A stretch of 64,000 nt of DNA from Alphaproteobacteria bacterium (GTDB taxonomy: Bacteria > Pseudomonadota > Alphaproteobacteria > Caulobacterales > Hyphomonadaceae). Position numbers and translations under genes: made by a program. The first letter of the stretch is position 1; each line of letters opens with the position of its first letter. The notes beneath the pieces are model-generated. The model searched no databases. It was not told where the DNA came from and saw only the letters and a list, made by a program, of their open reading frames with translations. Below, piece by piece: positions 34,746 through 43,703 of this stretch. The stretch is taken from NCBI GenBank assembly GCA_018969425.1, contig JAGWYJ010000003.1:1-64000 (forward strand), written 5' to 3'.

Positions 34746-35552
34746 TCACACAGCACGATTCCCAATAAGTTTGAACCTGACGCCCACAAGGTCAAATCCG
34801 TCCTCATGCATGACAAGGCCTTCAGCGCGTGCGGCGCTTAAAATGCTTTGAGGATCTGCGCAGCCTAGATACACGCAGGACAGGCCCTCTCCCCGTTCGT
34901 CCTCAAGAGATGTGAATCGGGCAAACCCGTGATCCAGCCTCATTTCCCAGATCCCATCCGATACGCGACTGACAGGCCGTTCGAGAATATCGCTCCATCT
35001 TCGTGCGAGTCCCTCGGGGTCGGAGGATTGCATGTCCGCACCCAACAAGACGCGCTCCGCAGGAGCCGCCGCCTTGAGCCGCCAATTCGTTCCAGCCCAG
35101 AAATAACCGCCCATCATGTCGACACCGCCCGTATGGCGGTCAATTGAAAGCAAACACCCGCCTGTATCCCGGGGGTGGAGATGGATCGCCTCCGATCCCA
35201 CGATGTCATCTCCCGCCTTGAGATCCTCGACAATACGCAGGCCGAGGCCCTGGAAGCGCACCCTTCGCGCTTCGAGGTCGTCGCAATCGACAATAAACAT
35301 GTAGCCGCCATCGCCTCCCCGACGGGACAGATAACGTTCAGCGGCAGTATCCTTCGCCTGGGGAAGTGGCGAGACGACTTCGAGGAATGTCCCGCCCATC
35401 GCGAACAGGGCGTTGTGAAGCCCGTATTTCCCCACGCCCGGATCACTGTAACAGACCGGAACGCCGAAAACCGCCTCGATCGTCTGCGTGGCCCGCGTCA
35501 GGTCCCCTGCGACAAGGCAGATTTGACGAAGCCTGAGGTACGGCTCATTCAT
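34746..35552 (-). CDS. VOC superfamily (glyoxalase-like) protein
   Basis: It encodes 268 aa from the ATG at 35552, chosen because AGGAG lies 7 nt upstream; 21 more codons are open. It has two beta-alpha-beta3 modules: LRLRQICLVAGDLTRATQTI with VFGVPVCYSD and GTFLEVVSPL in the first, and RVLLGADMQSSDPEGLARRW with VSDGIWEMRLDHGFARF in the second. This is the glyoxalase/bleomycin-resistance/dioxygenase fold. The metal ligands and substrate are not evident. It is convergent with the methyltransferase gene. Confidence 0.85.
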   Translation of the reverse strand: MNEPYLRLRQICLVAGDLTRATQTIEAVFGVPVCYSDPGVGKYGLHNALFAMGGTFLEVVSPLPQAKDTAAERYLSRRGGDGGYMFIVDCDDLEARRVRFQGLGLRIVEDLKAGDDIVGSEAIHLHPRDTGGCLLSIDRHTGGVDMMGGYFWAGTNWRLKAAAPAERVLLGADMQSSDPEGLARRWSDILERPVSRVSDGIWEMRLDHGFARFTSLEDERGEGLSCVYLGCADPQSILSAARAEGLVMHEDGFDLVGVRFKLIGNRAV

Positions 35553-35698
35553 GAAGCGTCTCCTGTGCGGCTGCGAGCGGACCCCTCCCCCCGCAGCCTG
35601 TAAACCCGAATACAAGCTTCAGCCTTTTTCCGAGCCTCGCGCAACCTCGTCGCGGACAGAGAGGCTTCGGGATAGTCTCTGGGCTGTCCTGCGTGCGC

Positions 35699-37870
35699 CT
35701 ACATGAAACTGTAGGGCTCAACGTCCAGAGACATTCGCACAGAGCGAGGCAGATGGGTCCGGGCCTTCCAGCTTGAGAGATAGGCGGACAAATCGATGTG
35801 GCGTTCGGACCGCACCAGAAATCTCCACCTGTAGCGACCTCTGAGAACGGCGATGGGCGCCGGAGCGGGGCCCCAGACCTCCACTCCGTCCGCCTCAGGC
35901 GCCTTCGATCCGACGAGCAGCGCCGCCTGTCGGGCGGCGTCAGCATCCGAACCCGCCACGATCACGGCGCCCAATCGACCGAAGGGAGGGAAACCCAGAC
36001 TCTCACGGGTTTCCATCTCAAGATCCATGAAGCCTTCACGGTCCCCTGCAGCAAGCAATGCGATCGCAGGAGAATCAGGAGCATAGGTCTGAATGATGGC
36101 TCGACCGGGCTTGGCGGCGCGACCCGCGCGCCCCGAAACCTGACTGAGCAGCTGAAATGTCCGTTCCCCCGCGCGAAGATCACCGCCCTTTAGACCGCTG
36201 TCGGCATCAATGACCCCGACAAGCGTAAGATGAGGAAAATTATGTCCCTTAGCCGCGATCTGGGTGCCGATCAGTATGTCAATCTCATGATCCTCCATGC
36301 GCCGGATCAGATCTTGCAGAGAGGACGGGGTCCCAACGGTGTCCGACGAGAAGATCTCGATTCTCGCCTTGGGAAAGCGAAGTCGCGCCTCATCCGATAA
36401 TCGCTCAACGCCCGGACCGACGCCGACGAGAGATCCCGGAGCCTGACAGGATGGACAGCGCGAAGGCTTACGCATCGTAAAGCCGGTCAAATGACAGATC
36501 AGCGCGCCGCTGTGTCGATGCTCCGTCAGCCAGCTGTCGCTGTTGGGCGCTTTAAGACGCTCCCCGCACGCCTTGCAAATCACCAAGGGCGCATATCCCC
36601 GGCGATTGAGATACAGAAGCGTCTGCTCACCCGCTTCAAGCGTCTGCTCAATCGCCTCGACAAGCGGAGGAGAGATCCACTTGTCCCTCTCAGGCGGTCT
36701 GGCGCGCATATCCGCCAGACGGATCTCCGGCAATCGCGCTGATCCGGGGCGGGCCGTCAGCCGGACGTGCGCATATCGCCCCTGGCGGGCATTCGCGAGG
36801 CTCTCGAGCGAAGGAGTCGCGGACGCAAGAACGACAGGACAGGCTCCCACGTGCCCGCGCATCACTGCAAGATCACGTGCATGATAGCACACGCCCTCAT
36901 CTTGCTTGTAGGACGGATCGTGCTCTTCATCCACGACAATCAACCGCAGATTACAGAACGGCAGAAACAAACTGGATCGCGCTCCGACAACGATCCGAGC
37001 CCTGCCGGAGGCAACTTCCCGCCAGACACGCCGTCGCGCGCTGGCTGTGGCCGCAGAATGCCATTCCGCGGGTCGGGCCCCGAATCTCGTCTCAAATCTC
37101 GTCGTTACAGCCTGCGTCAGAGCGATCTCGGGCAATAAAACAAGAATCTGAGCGGCCGCGTCATTACGAAGCGCCGCTGCGATAGCCTCGAAGTAAACTT
37201 CAGTCTTTCCGGATCCGGTGACCCCATCAAGCAACGCTGTCGCGAATCGCTGCGCACGCACCAGATCAGACAGATGTGCGGCGGCCGATTGCTGATCTTG
37301 CGTCAGGATCTGACCGGATCGATCCGGATCGGGGTATTCGAAGGGAGAATCTATCGATTGCTGAACAACCCTGAGCGCGCCTCCATCCACGAGCGATTTG
37401 ACAACGCTCGCAGACACTCCGGCCGCCCGAGCAAGCTCTCCCGCCTCAATGGGGCTCCGAGCTGAGGCCAGAACGCGCTCACGCTCTGGCGTGAGACGCT
37501 GGGGAAGCTGCCCTGAAGCGATGAGACGGCGGGACATCAGCGGCGGATCGAGCGCTTCCGGAGAGCGCATGGCCATCGCCAGCAACGCGCCCGACGGGGC
37601 GCACACATATCGCGCGGCTCTATCGATAAACCGCCGTGAAACCTCGGGCAAAAGCGGCGCAGCTTCCAGCACCGAAGAAATAGGCTTCAACGGGCGCTGG
37701 GGCGTTGTCTCGGACACGCCCCAGACGACGCCGACACTTTCTCCTCCTCCCAGAGGAGCGCGAACAAAAGCGCCGGGGGACGCCTCAACGCCCTCAGGAA
37801 GCAGGTAATCGAAAACCCCTGCAAGAGGCTTCGGAAACAAGACCGATACTATACGAACAGGACGCTCCAT
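35699..37870 (-). CDS. priA: Primosomal protein N' (replication restart helicase PriA) with reduced zinc-ligand set
   Basis: A 3'-5' helicase that reloads replisomes at stalled forks. It is 723 aa from the ATG at 37870 (a TTG at 37891 is also in frame). The N-terminal DNA-binding domain begins VRIVSVLFPKPLAGVFDYLL. Walker A is DGVTGSGKTEVYFEAIA and the DEAH-like box is VVDEEHDPSYKQDE. The C-terminal GVIDADSGLKGGDLRAGERT and VSGRAGRAAKPGRAIIQTY are helicase motifs V-VI. The zinc region keeps CKACG, CHLTG and CPSC, but the positions of the usual CPNC and the second Cys of CHHCG read A-P-N-S and C-H-L-T-G, so three of eight ligands are missing. xerC is divergent. Confidence 0.96.
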   Translation of the reverse strand: MERPVRIVSVLFPKPLAGVFDYLLPEGVEASPGAFVRAPLGGGESVGVVWGVSETTPQRPLKPISSVLEAAPLLPEVSRRFIDRAARYVCAPSGALLAMAMRSPEALDPPLMSRRLIASGQLPQRLTPERERVLASARSPIEAGELARAAGVSASVVKSLVDGGALRVVQQSIDSPFEYPDPDRSGQILTQDQQSAAAHLSDLVRAQRFATALLDGVTGSGKTEVYFEAIAAALRNDAAAQILVLLPEIALTQAVTTRFETRFGARPAEWHSAATASARRRVWREVASGRARIVVGARSSLFLPFCNLRLIVVDEEHDPSYKQDEGVCYHARDLAVMRGHVGACPVVLASATPSLESLANARQGRYAHVRLTARPGSARLPEIRLADMRARPPERDKWISPPLVEAIEQTLEAGEQTLLYLNRRGYAPLVICKACGERLKAPNSDSWLTEHRHSGALICHLTGFTMRKPSRCPSCQAPGSLVGVGPGVERLSDEARLRFPKARIEIFSSDTVGTPSSLQDLIRRMEDHEIDILIGTQIAAKGHNFPHLTLVGVIDADSGLKGGDLRAGERTFQLLSQVSGRAGRAAKPGRAIIQTYAPDSPAIALLAAGDREGFMDLEMETRESLGFPPFGRLGAVIVAGSDADAARQAALLVGSKAPEADGVEVWGPAPAPIAVLRGRYRWRFLVRSERHIDLSAYLSSWKARTHLPRSVRMSLDVEPYSFM

Positions 37871-38095
37871 AACGGCAGGGTGAAGGGGCAACGACCTACA
37901 ATCAACCCGGCGCCTGAAAAAGACGATCGGCTCGGGGTCAAAGATAATCCTCGCCGGAGCCCCCCCCTGTCACTGAACGCTCATAGGATGAAGGTATGGA
38001 CAGTGGTTCAAGTCCTATAGAGGAGACGTAATCCCGAAAGGGCCTTCAGCGCGCGTCGAAACACGACTTTAAGACAGTTGTTGGATCCTCCCCCC

Positions 38096-39028
38096 ATGAC
38101 CAGTGATCTGTCCGCCCCAGAGGCCCTTGAAGCCTTCATCGCATGGCTCGAAGCTGAGAGGCGATCATCTGTAAGAACCGTTGAGGCCTATCGCCGTGAC
38201 ATTTCACATTTTCTCCAGTTCATGACTGAACACATCGGACAGACGCCGACGACTGCCGATCTCGCTGCAATGACCAGACACGATATAGTGGCGTGGCTCG
38301 CCTATCGCAGACAGCACGACCACTTGGCCGCATCGTCCCGGGCTCGGGCAGCTTCCAGCCTGAGAAGCTTTTTTCGCTTTATGGATCGTCGTCTGGACAA
38401 GCCAAATCCAAAGGCGATGATGTTCGAATCTCCCAGACGTCCCGTCCGTCTTCCAAGACCGCTGACAGCTCGGGACGCCAAGGCGGCCCTGGACGCAGCG
38501 TCCCATGGAGATGAAAGTCCGAATACGCCGTCATGGGTGCAAGATCGTGACGCGGCGATCCTCGGACTTCTTTATGGAGCAGGTCTTCGACTTTCAGAGG
38601 CGTTGTCGCTTCTGGGAAGAGACATTCCGGCTCCCGAGACCCTGAGGATCAGGGGTAAGGGCGGAAAGGTCCGCCTAATTCCCCTTATTCGGATCGTCCG
38701 CGAGGCTTTGAATGGGTACGCGGCTTCCTGCCCGTTCCCGTTGCTGCCTGACGAACCCCTTTTTCGCGGGGTGCAGGGCGGCCCTCTGAATCCTCGCCTG
38801 GTTCAGAGAGTGATGGAACGCCTCCGACCGGAGCTCGGCCTCCCGGAAACTGCTACGCCGCACGCTCTGCGTCACTCGTTCGCAACTCATCTTCTGGCCA
38901 ATGGCGGCGACCTTCGATCCATTCAGGCGCTCCTAGGACATGCCAGTCTGTCGACAACTCAAATCTATACAGGTGTTGATGCTGAACGGATCAAGGCGGT
39001 CCATGCCGAAGCCCATCCGCGGGCCTAG
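38096..39028 (+). CDS. xerC: Tyrosine recombinase XerC
   Basis: It resolves chromosome dimers at dif with XerD. It is 310 aa from the ATG at 38096 (TTG at 38078 also open). The N-terminal SAM-like core-binding domain is EAFIAWLEAERRSSVRTVEA, then YRRDISHFLQF. The catalytic set is present: Arg in GAGLRLSEAL, Lys in RGKGGKVRLIPL, H-x-x-R in TPHALRHSFATHL, His in LLGHASLSTTQ, and the nucleophile Tyr in IYTGVD. XerC rather than XerD is chosen from its place beside priA, common in alphaproteobacteria. Confidence 0.9.
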   Translation: MTSDLSAPEALEAFIAWLEAERRSSVRTVEAYRRDISHFLQFMTEHIGQTPTTADLAAMTRHDIVAWLAYRRQHDHLAASSRARAASSLRSFFRFMDRRLDKPNPKAMMFESPRRPVRLPRPLTARDAKAALDAASHGDESPNTPSWVQDRDAAILGLLYGAGLRLSEALSLLGRDIPAPETLRIRGKGGKVRLIPLIRIVREALNGYAASCPFPLLPDEPLFRGVQGGPLNPRLVQRVMERLRPELGLPETATPHALRHSFATHLLANGGDLRSIQALLGHASLSTTQIYTGVDAERIKAVHAEAHPRA

Positions 39029-39109
39029 AACTCCGCCGCATATCGATTTAGAGCGCTTGACCGGCTAAACAGGTGAGGTTCCCTCAACGGCCAGACACAA
39101 GAGAATGCG

Positions 39110-40441
39110 GTGCGACGATCCATTTCTCATCCTACGCGGCTGATCCCTCTCGCTTTTCTCGGCGTGATGGCGCTGGGGACCGCGCTTCTCATGCTTCCGG
39201 CGGCCCGTCCGGAAGGGGTCGGGGCGCCGTTCATGACGGCTCTTTTCACAGCGACTTCAGCTGTAAGCGTTACCGGCCTGATCGTCGTCGATACCCCCGT
39301 CTACTGGAGTCTGTTTGGCCAGGTGGTGATTCTCGCCCTGATCCAGATAGGCGGCTTCGGGGTCATGACAGCCGCAACCCTTCTGGGCCTTCTGGTTTCA
39401 CGCAAGCTCCGTTTAACGACCCGCCTCCTCGCACAGGCGGAGACCCGAAACCTCAATCTTGGCGACATCCGCCCCGCCGTGAAGTTTATTCTGATCGCAA
39501 CGCTTGCGATCGAGGCGGCGATGGCGCTTTGGATCGCCTTAGCGTTGCACGGCGTTCACGCGCAATCATGGACGGACGCGATCTGGAACGGTGTCTTCCA
39601 TTCCATCTCAGCATTCAACAATGCCGGGTTTTCGACCTACTCGGATAATCTCGTGGGCTTCAGTGGAGATCCGCTGATCCTCACGCCGATCATGCTGGCG
39701 GTCGTTGTTGGCGGCATTGGATTTCCGGTTATGTTCGACATCCGGAATGCCCCGCGCTCCCCAGCCAAATGGTCTATTCATACACGTATCACCCTCTGGG
39801 GATCATTGGTCCTTCTTCTGGTCGGATGGGCGGGAGTAGCCGCGTATGAATGGAGCAACGCCGCCACACTCGGACCAGCGACGACAGGCGAAAAGCTGAT
39901 AGACTCTCTGTTCTTTTCCGTCGTCGCCCGAACAGCGGGTTTCAACACAGTCGACATCGGAGCTCTGACATCAGGGACCCTGGCGCTCACGGAGGGCCTG
40001 ATGTTCATCGGCGGTGGGAGCGCCGGCACGGCAGGAGGCGTCAAAGTCACCACTTTTGTCGTAATCGCACTCGCCATTTGGGCAGAATTACGGGGTGATC
40101 AGGACGTGACGGTTTTCTGGCGAAGGGTGCCGACAGACACTCAGAGACAGGCGCTCGCAGTGGCGGGGCTGGCGGTTGCAATCATCTTTGTGGCGGTGTC
40201 GATCCTTGTCACTGTGTCGACCCTGCCTCTGGACCAGCTTGCCTTTGAAGCGGTCTCCGCCTTCGCCACTGTCGGCCTCTCCACCGGCATCACCGCCGAC
40301 CTTCCTGCTGAGGGCCAGCTGGTCCTCATCATCCTCATGTGGCTGGGACGCGTAGGAGCTTTCACGTTCGCCGCATCTCTCGCTTTGAGGCCCTATCGCC
40401 AACCGTATCGCTTGCCGGAGGAACGCCCCATTGTCGGCTAA
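39110..40441 (+). CDS. ktrB: K+ uptake transporter membrane subunit (KtrB/TrkH family)
   Basis: It encodes 443 aa with a GTG start (VRRSISHPTRLIPLAFLG). About ten hydrophobic segments form four M1-P-M2 repeats. The selectivity-filter loops include TATSAVSVTGLIVVDT, FHSISAFNNAGFSTYSDNL, SVVARTAGFNTVDIGAL and AVSAFATVGLSTGITADL. The length fits KtrB rather than longer TrkH. It overlaps the regulatory subunit gene by 11 bp, so the two are coupled. Confidence 0.93.
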   Translation: MRRSISHPTRLIPLAFLGVMALGTALLMLPAARPEGVGAPFMTALFTATSAVSVTGLIVVDTPVYWSLFGQVVILALIQIGGFGVMTAATLLGLLVSRKLRLTTRLLAQAETRNLNLGDIRPAVKFILIATLAIEAAMALWIALALHGVHAQSWTDAIWNGVFHSISAFNNAGFSTYSDNLVGFSGDPLILTPIMLAVVVGGIGFPVMFDIRNAPRSPAKWSIHTRITLWGSLVLLLVGWAGVAAYEWSNAATLGPATTGEKLIDSLFFSVVARTAGFNTVDIGALTSGTLALTEGLMFIGGGSAGTAGGVKVTTFVVIALAIWAELRGDQDVTVFWRRVPTDTQRQALAVAGLAVAIIFVAVSILVTVSTLPLDQLAFEAVSAFATVGLSTGITADLPAEGQLVLIILMWLGRVGAFTFAASLALRPYRQPYRLPEERPIVG

Positions 40442-41114
40442 TCGAAAAAATCCGCAAAATGACAGTGTCGTTGTCATAGGTCTCGGGAGATTCGGCGGTT
40501 CCGTCGCCGAATCCCTCGTGAAGCTGGGACACGACGTCCTTGGAATCGACAGTGACGAGGACCTCGTACAGAAATGGTCAGAGGTCCTTACTCACGTCGT
40601 TGAAGCTGACACAACCTCTATCGAAACCCTGAGACGGCTGGGTGTTCATGAATATTCCCACGCCGTCGTCGGCATAGGGACAGATGTCGAATCGAGCGTG
40701 CTGACCGTTCTGGCGCTCAGCGAACTTGGCGTGAAGGACATTTGGGCAAAAGCGCTGGGAACCAACCACGGCCGGATTCTCGAACGCACGGGAGCTCATC
40801 ATATCGTCTATCCTGAAGCGGACATGGGAGAACGTGTCGCTCATCTTGTGACGGGTAAGATGATCGACTTCATTGAGTTTGATGAAGGCTTCACAATCGC
40901 CAAAACGCTCGCCCCTGACGAAGCGATCGGGAAGACGCTCGCTGAAGCAGGTATTAGAAGTAAGTACGGCGTCACCGTCGTCGGGATAAAGAAGCCTGGC
41001 GCAGACTTCACTTACGCCACGCCAGAAACGCGCATCGACCGAAGCGACCTGCTCGTCGTGTCAGGAACAACGCAGATCGTGGAAGCATTCGCCAGCGCCA
41101 GTCGCAAGACCTGA
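40431..41114 (+). CDS. ktrA: K+ uptake regulatory subunit (KtrA/TrkA-N, single RCK domain)
   Basis: It encodes 227 aa with a TTG start preceded by GGAGGA 8 nt upstream, inside the end of ktrB. The Rossmann motif VVVIGLGRFGGSVAESLVKL with IDSDEDLVQ binds nucleotide; residues ~140-220 are the TrkA-C domain (TLAEAGIRSKYGVTVVGIKK). One RCK unit fits KtrA rather than the double-length TrkA. It gates the adjacent KtrB in response to ATP/ADP or NAD(H). Confidence 0.93.
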   Translation: MSANRKNPQNDSVVVIGLGRFGGSVAESLVKLGHDVLGIDSDEDLVQKWSEVLTHVVEADTTSIETLRRLGVHEYSHAVVGIGTDVESSVLTVLALSELGVKDIWAKALGTNHGRILERTGAHHIVYPEADMGERVAHLVTGKMIDFIEFDEGFTIAKTLAPDEAIGKTLAEAGIRSKYGVTVVGIKKPGADFTYATPETRIDRSDLLVVSGTTQIVEAFASASRKT

Positions 41115-41127
41115 GGATCATCCTCAG
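41111..41127 (+). terminator. Small hairpin at the ktrA stop codon
   Basis: CTGAGG pairs with CCTCAG over an ATCAT loop and contains the ktrA stop. It is followed by TATTCTG, only a poor T-run. It is a weak candidate for the end of ktrBA. Confidence 0.25.
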
Positions 41128-41247
41128 TATTCTGATGATATGACGGACGATGGAGTGGCGCGGATTCATACTTGAACGGGCTTGGTTTGACCGCCTACGG
41201 TAGGTTTCAGGCCGCACTCCGCGGCGGGTTTTCGTGAGCATTCTATT

Positions 41248-42624
41248 ATGTCCGCTGGATCTGACCTGGCCTTTCTCACCGCAGGAGAGCTTCTCGAGCG
41301 ACTTGATCGGCGCGAGTTGAGCGCTCTGGAGGCCTGTGACGCGGCCATCGCCAGAATTGAGACGCTAGACGCTTCTATAAACTGCGTTGTGGTGCGGGAC
41401 TTTGAGCGAGCGCGGAGCGACGCCAGAAATGCCGACAAACTCCGCGCCGAAGGAAAGGCCCTGCCTCTGCTCGGCGTGCCGATGACAGTGAAGGAAAGCT
41501 TCAATCTCCGGGGTTGGCCGACGACATGGGGGTTCGAAGAGCACCGCCACCACGCTGCGAGCGACGATGCACTGGCCGTACAGAGGCTGAAAGCGGCAGG
41601 GGCCGTGATCCTGGGGAAAACCAATGTGCCGCCCGCGCTGGCGGACTGGCAATCCGCCAATCCCGTCTACGGCGTCACCAACAATCCCTATGACACGACC
41701 CGCAGCCCCGGAGGATCATCAGGCGGCAGCGCCGCCGCCCTCGCCATGGGCTTCGCCCATCTCGAACTCGGATCGGACATTGGAGGCTCTATAAGGGTGC
41801 CAGCGGCCTTCTGCGGCGTGTTCGGGCACAAATCTTCCTACGGCCTTCTTCCGATGGCCGGCCATAGTCTTCCGGGTCTTCCGGACGCACCTCCAGAGCT
41901 AAGCGTGATCGGACCAATGGCCCGGTCGGCGAGCGACCTTGACCGCGCCCTCGGAGTGCTTGCTGGGCCGGACCAATTCTCCGCAGCGAACCGGATCGAC
42001 CTGCCGAAGCCGCGACATTCGCAGCTCAAGGACTTCCGGGTATTGGTCATAGACTCCCATCCTGCAGCGGCCGTCGACAGTCAGATAGCCGGGGCGATAG
42101 CGGAAATCGCCATGCAGCTCGACGCGGAGGGCGCGCAGGTCGAGAGGTCATCGCCGGATCTTCCCGACATGCAGCTGTCGTGGAGAACCTATCAGGCGAT
42201 GCTTCACACCATCACGACCCGGAGGTCGCCGACAGGACGGCCGCCCATAACGGCACATGCTTGGATGGATCACCTGGGGGCGCAAATGCGCTTGCGAATC
42301 CAGTGGGCGGAGTTCTTCAGGAACTTTGACGCTGTCATAGCTCCCGCCTTTGGATCTCCTGCCTTCCCCCATACGGACAATCCAGACTGGCGGACACGGT
42401 CGTTGACCATTGATGGCGAGACAACCCCGTTCGGCGCACAGCTGGTGTGGGCTTCGATGGCCACCGTGGCCAACCTCCCCTCCACTGCAACGCCGATCGG
42501 GATGTCTCGGGAGGGTCTTCCACTCAGCATGCAGATCATCGGCCCACATCTGGGCGATCGTACGACGATCGCGCTTGCCGAACTCACCTCAAAAGCCATG
42601 CCCAGAGCGCCTCTTGCAAAATGA
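41248..42624 (+). CDS. Amidase (amidase signature family)
   Basis: It encodes 458 aa. The Ser-cisSer-Lys triad is readable: Lys in GVPMTVKESFNLRG, cis-Ser in SPGGSSGGSAAALAMG and the nucleophile Ser in GSDIGGSIRVPAAFCG. The C-terminal ATVANLPSTATPIGMSREGL is the typical substrate-pocket segment. There is no gatB nearby and no GatA-specific partner, so it is a hydrolase of a small amide rather than a tRNA amidotransferase. The substrate is unknown. Confidence 0.9.
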   Translation: MSAGSDLAFLTAGELLERLDRRELSALEACDAAIARIETLDASINCVVVRDFERARSDARNADKLRAEGKALPLLGVPMTVKESFNLRGWPTTWGFEEHRHHAASDDALAVQRLKAAGAVILGKTNVPPALADWQSANPVYGVTNNPYDTTRSPGGSSGGSAAALAMGFAHLELGSDIGGSIRVPAAFCGVFGHKSSYGLLPMAGHSLPGLPDAPPELSVIGPMARSASDLDRALGVLAGPDQFSAANRIDLPKPRHSQLKDFRVLVIDSHPAAAVDSQIAGAIAEIAMQLDAEGAQVERSSPDLPDMQLSWRTYQAMLHTITTRRSPTGRPPITAHAWMDHLGAQMRLRIQWAEFFRNFDAVIAPAFGSPAFPHTDNPDWRTRSLTIDGETTPFGAQLVWASMATVANLPSTATPIGMSREGLPLSMQIIGPHLGDRTTIALAELTSKAMPRAPLAK

Positions 42625-42698
42625 GAGGGTCGTCGCTCCAGACGTGATGCGATTCCTAGGACCCATCCGGCCCAGGATCGAAGATAAGGATCGTCAGG

Positions 42699-43640
42699 AT
42701 GGCGGCTACGCCCCGCGAACTCCCGACTAGGCTTCCAAAACGTCTGACCGGCGTCGGTTTGGCGGCCGCAGGCGCCGCTCTATTCTCTCTCAAAGGGGTA
42801 GTGATCAAACTCGCCTTCGCACAGGGCGTGGGAGTCGATCAGCTCTTGACCCTGCGCATGCTCTTTTCATTACCCTTCTACCTGGTTGTCGGCGCGCTGG
42901 CCTGGAGACGACTGACCATCCGACCGGCATTACGAACGTTTGCTGTCGCTGCTGCGCTCGGCATCCTGAGCTATTACGTATCGTCTTATTTGAACTTTAT
43001 GGGACTGAAGTACGTATCGGCGCAGCTGGAACGACTGATCCTCTACATCTATCCGACGATGGTCGCCTGTCTCGCATGGCTGGCGTATCGACAGCCCGTG
43101 ACCCGACGACATATGACAGCTCTCGCTCTGGCCTATGGAGGGGTCGTAATCCTATTCAGTTCAGAAATTGGACGGCTGGGACCGCAGGCATGGTTGGGCG
43201 GCGGTCTAATCTTCGCAGGCGCGTTCCTCTACGCCGTCTACGTCACCGCATCAAAGCCGGTTATCTCTGCGATGGGATCGCTTCTGTTCACCTCCTTTGC
43301 AATGAGCGCAGCTTCAATTGTCTTTCTGGCTCAAAGCGCGCTGGGTCTTATGATTAGCCCCCCGGAACCGGTATCCTGGAACGGGATAGGCCTCAGCTTT
43401 CTTCTTGCGACGGTATGCACGGTCGCCCCAAGTTTCATGATTGCAGAAGCCATCAGTCGCCTGGGGCCCGGACCCATGAGCGCTATCGGGGGTATAGGGC
43501 CCGTCGTCGCCGCCTGGGCGGCTGTGGCCATCCTGAATGAACCGTTTGGATGGGCTCACGTATGCGCCATGACCATGACGATGGCCGGTGTTTGGCTGCT
43601 CGCGAAAGACCCGCCACAGAAAAACGGTGTCCCGGAGTGA
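42699..43640 (+). CDS. EamA/DMT family transporter
   Basis: It encodes 313 aa with ten predicted transmembrane helices in two EamA repeats (GVGLAAAGAALFSLKGVVIK in the first; LGGGLIFAGAFLYAVYVTAS in the second). The end of the second repeat, GGIGPVVAAWAAVAILNEPF, carries the conserved E-P signature. It is probably an inner-membrane exporter of metabolites or amino acids; the substrate cannot be told. It starts 75 nt after the amidase gene on the same strand. Confidence 0.88.
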   Translation: MAATPRELPTRLPKRLTGVGLAAAGAALFSLKGVVIKLAFAQGVGVDQLLTLRMLFSLPFYLVVGALAWRRLTIRPALRTFAVAAALGILSYYVSSYLNFMGLKYVSAQLERLILYIYPTMVACLAWLAYRQPVTRRHMTALALAYGGVVILFSSEIGRLGPQAWLGGGLIFAGAFLYAVYVTASKPVISAMGSLLFTSFAMSAASIVFLAQSALGLMISPPEPVSWNGIGLSFLLATVCTVAPSFMIAEAISRLGPGPMSAIGGIGPVVAAWAAVAILNEPFGWAHVCAMTMTMAGVWLLAKDPPQKNGVPE

Positions 43641-43703
43641 GTAAGCATACAAACGACGAAGGACTAGGCCTGGACGATGCAATTGTTCCAAAAACCGGAA
43701 CCG

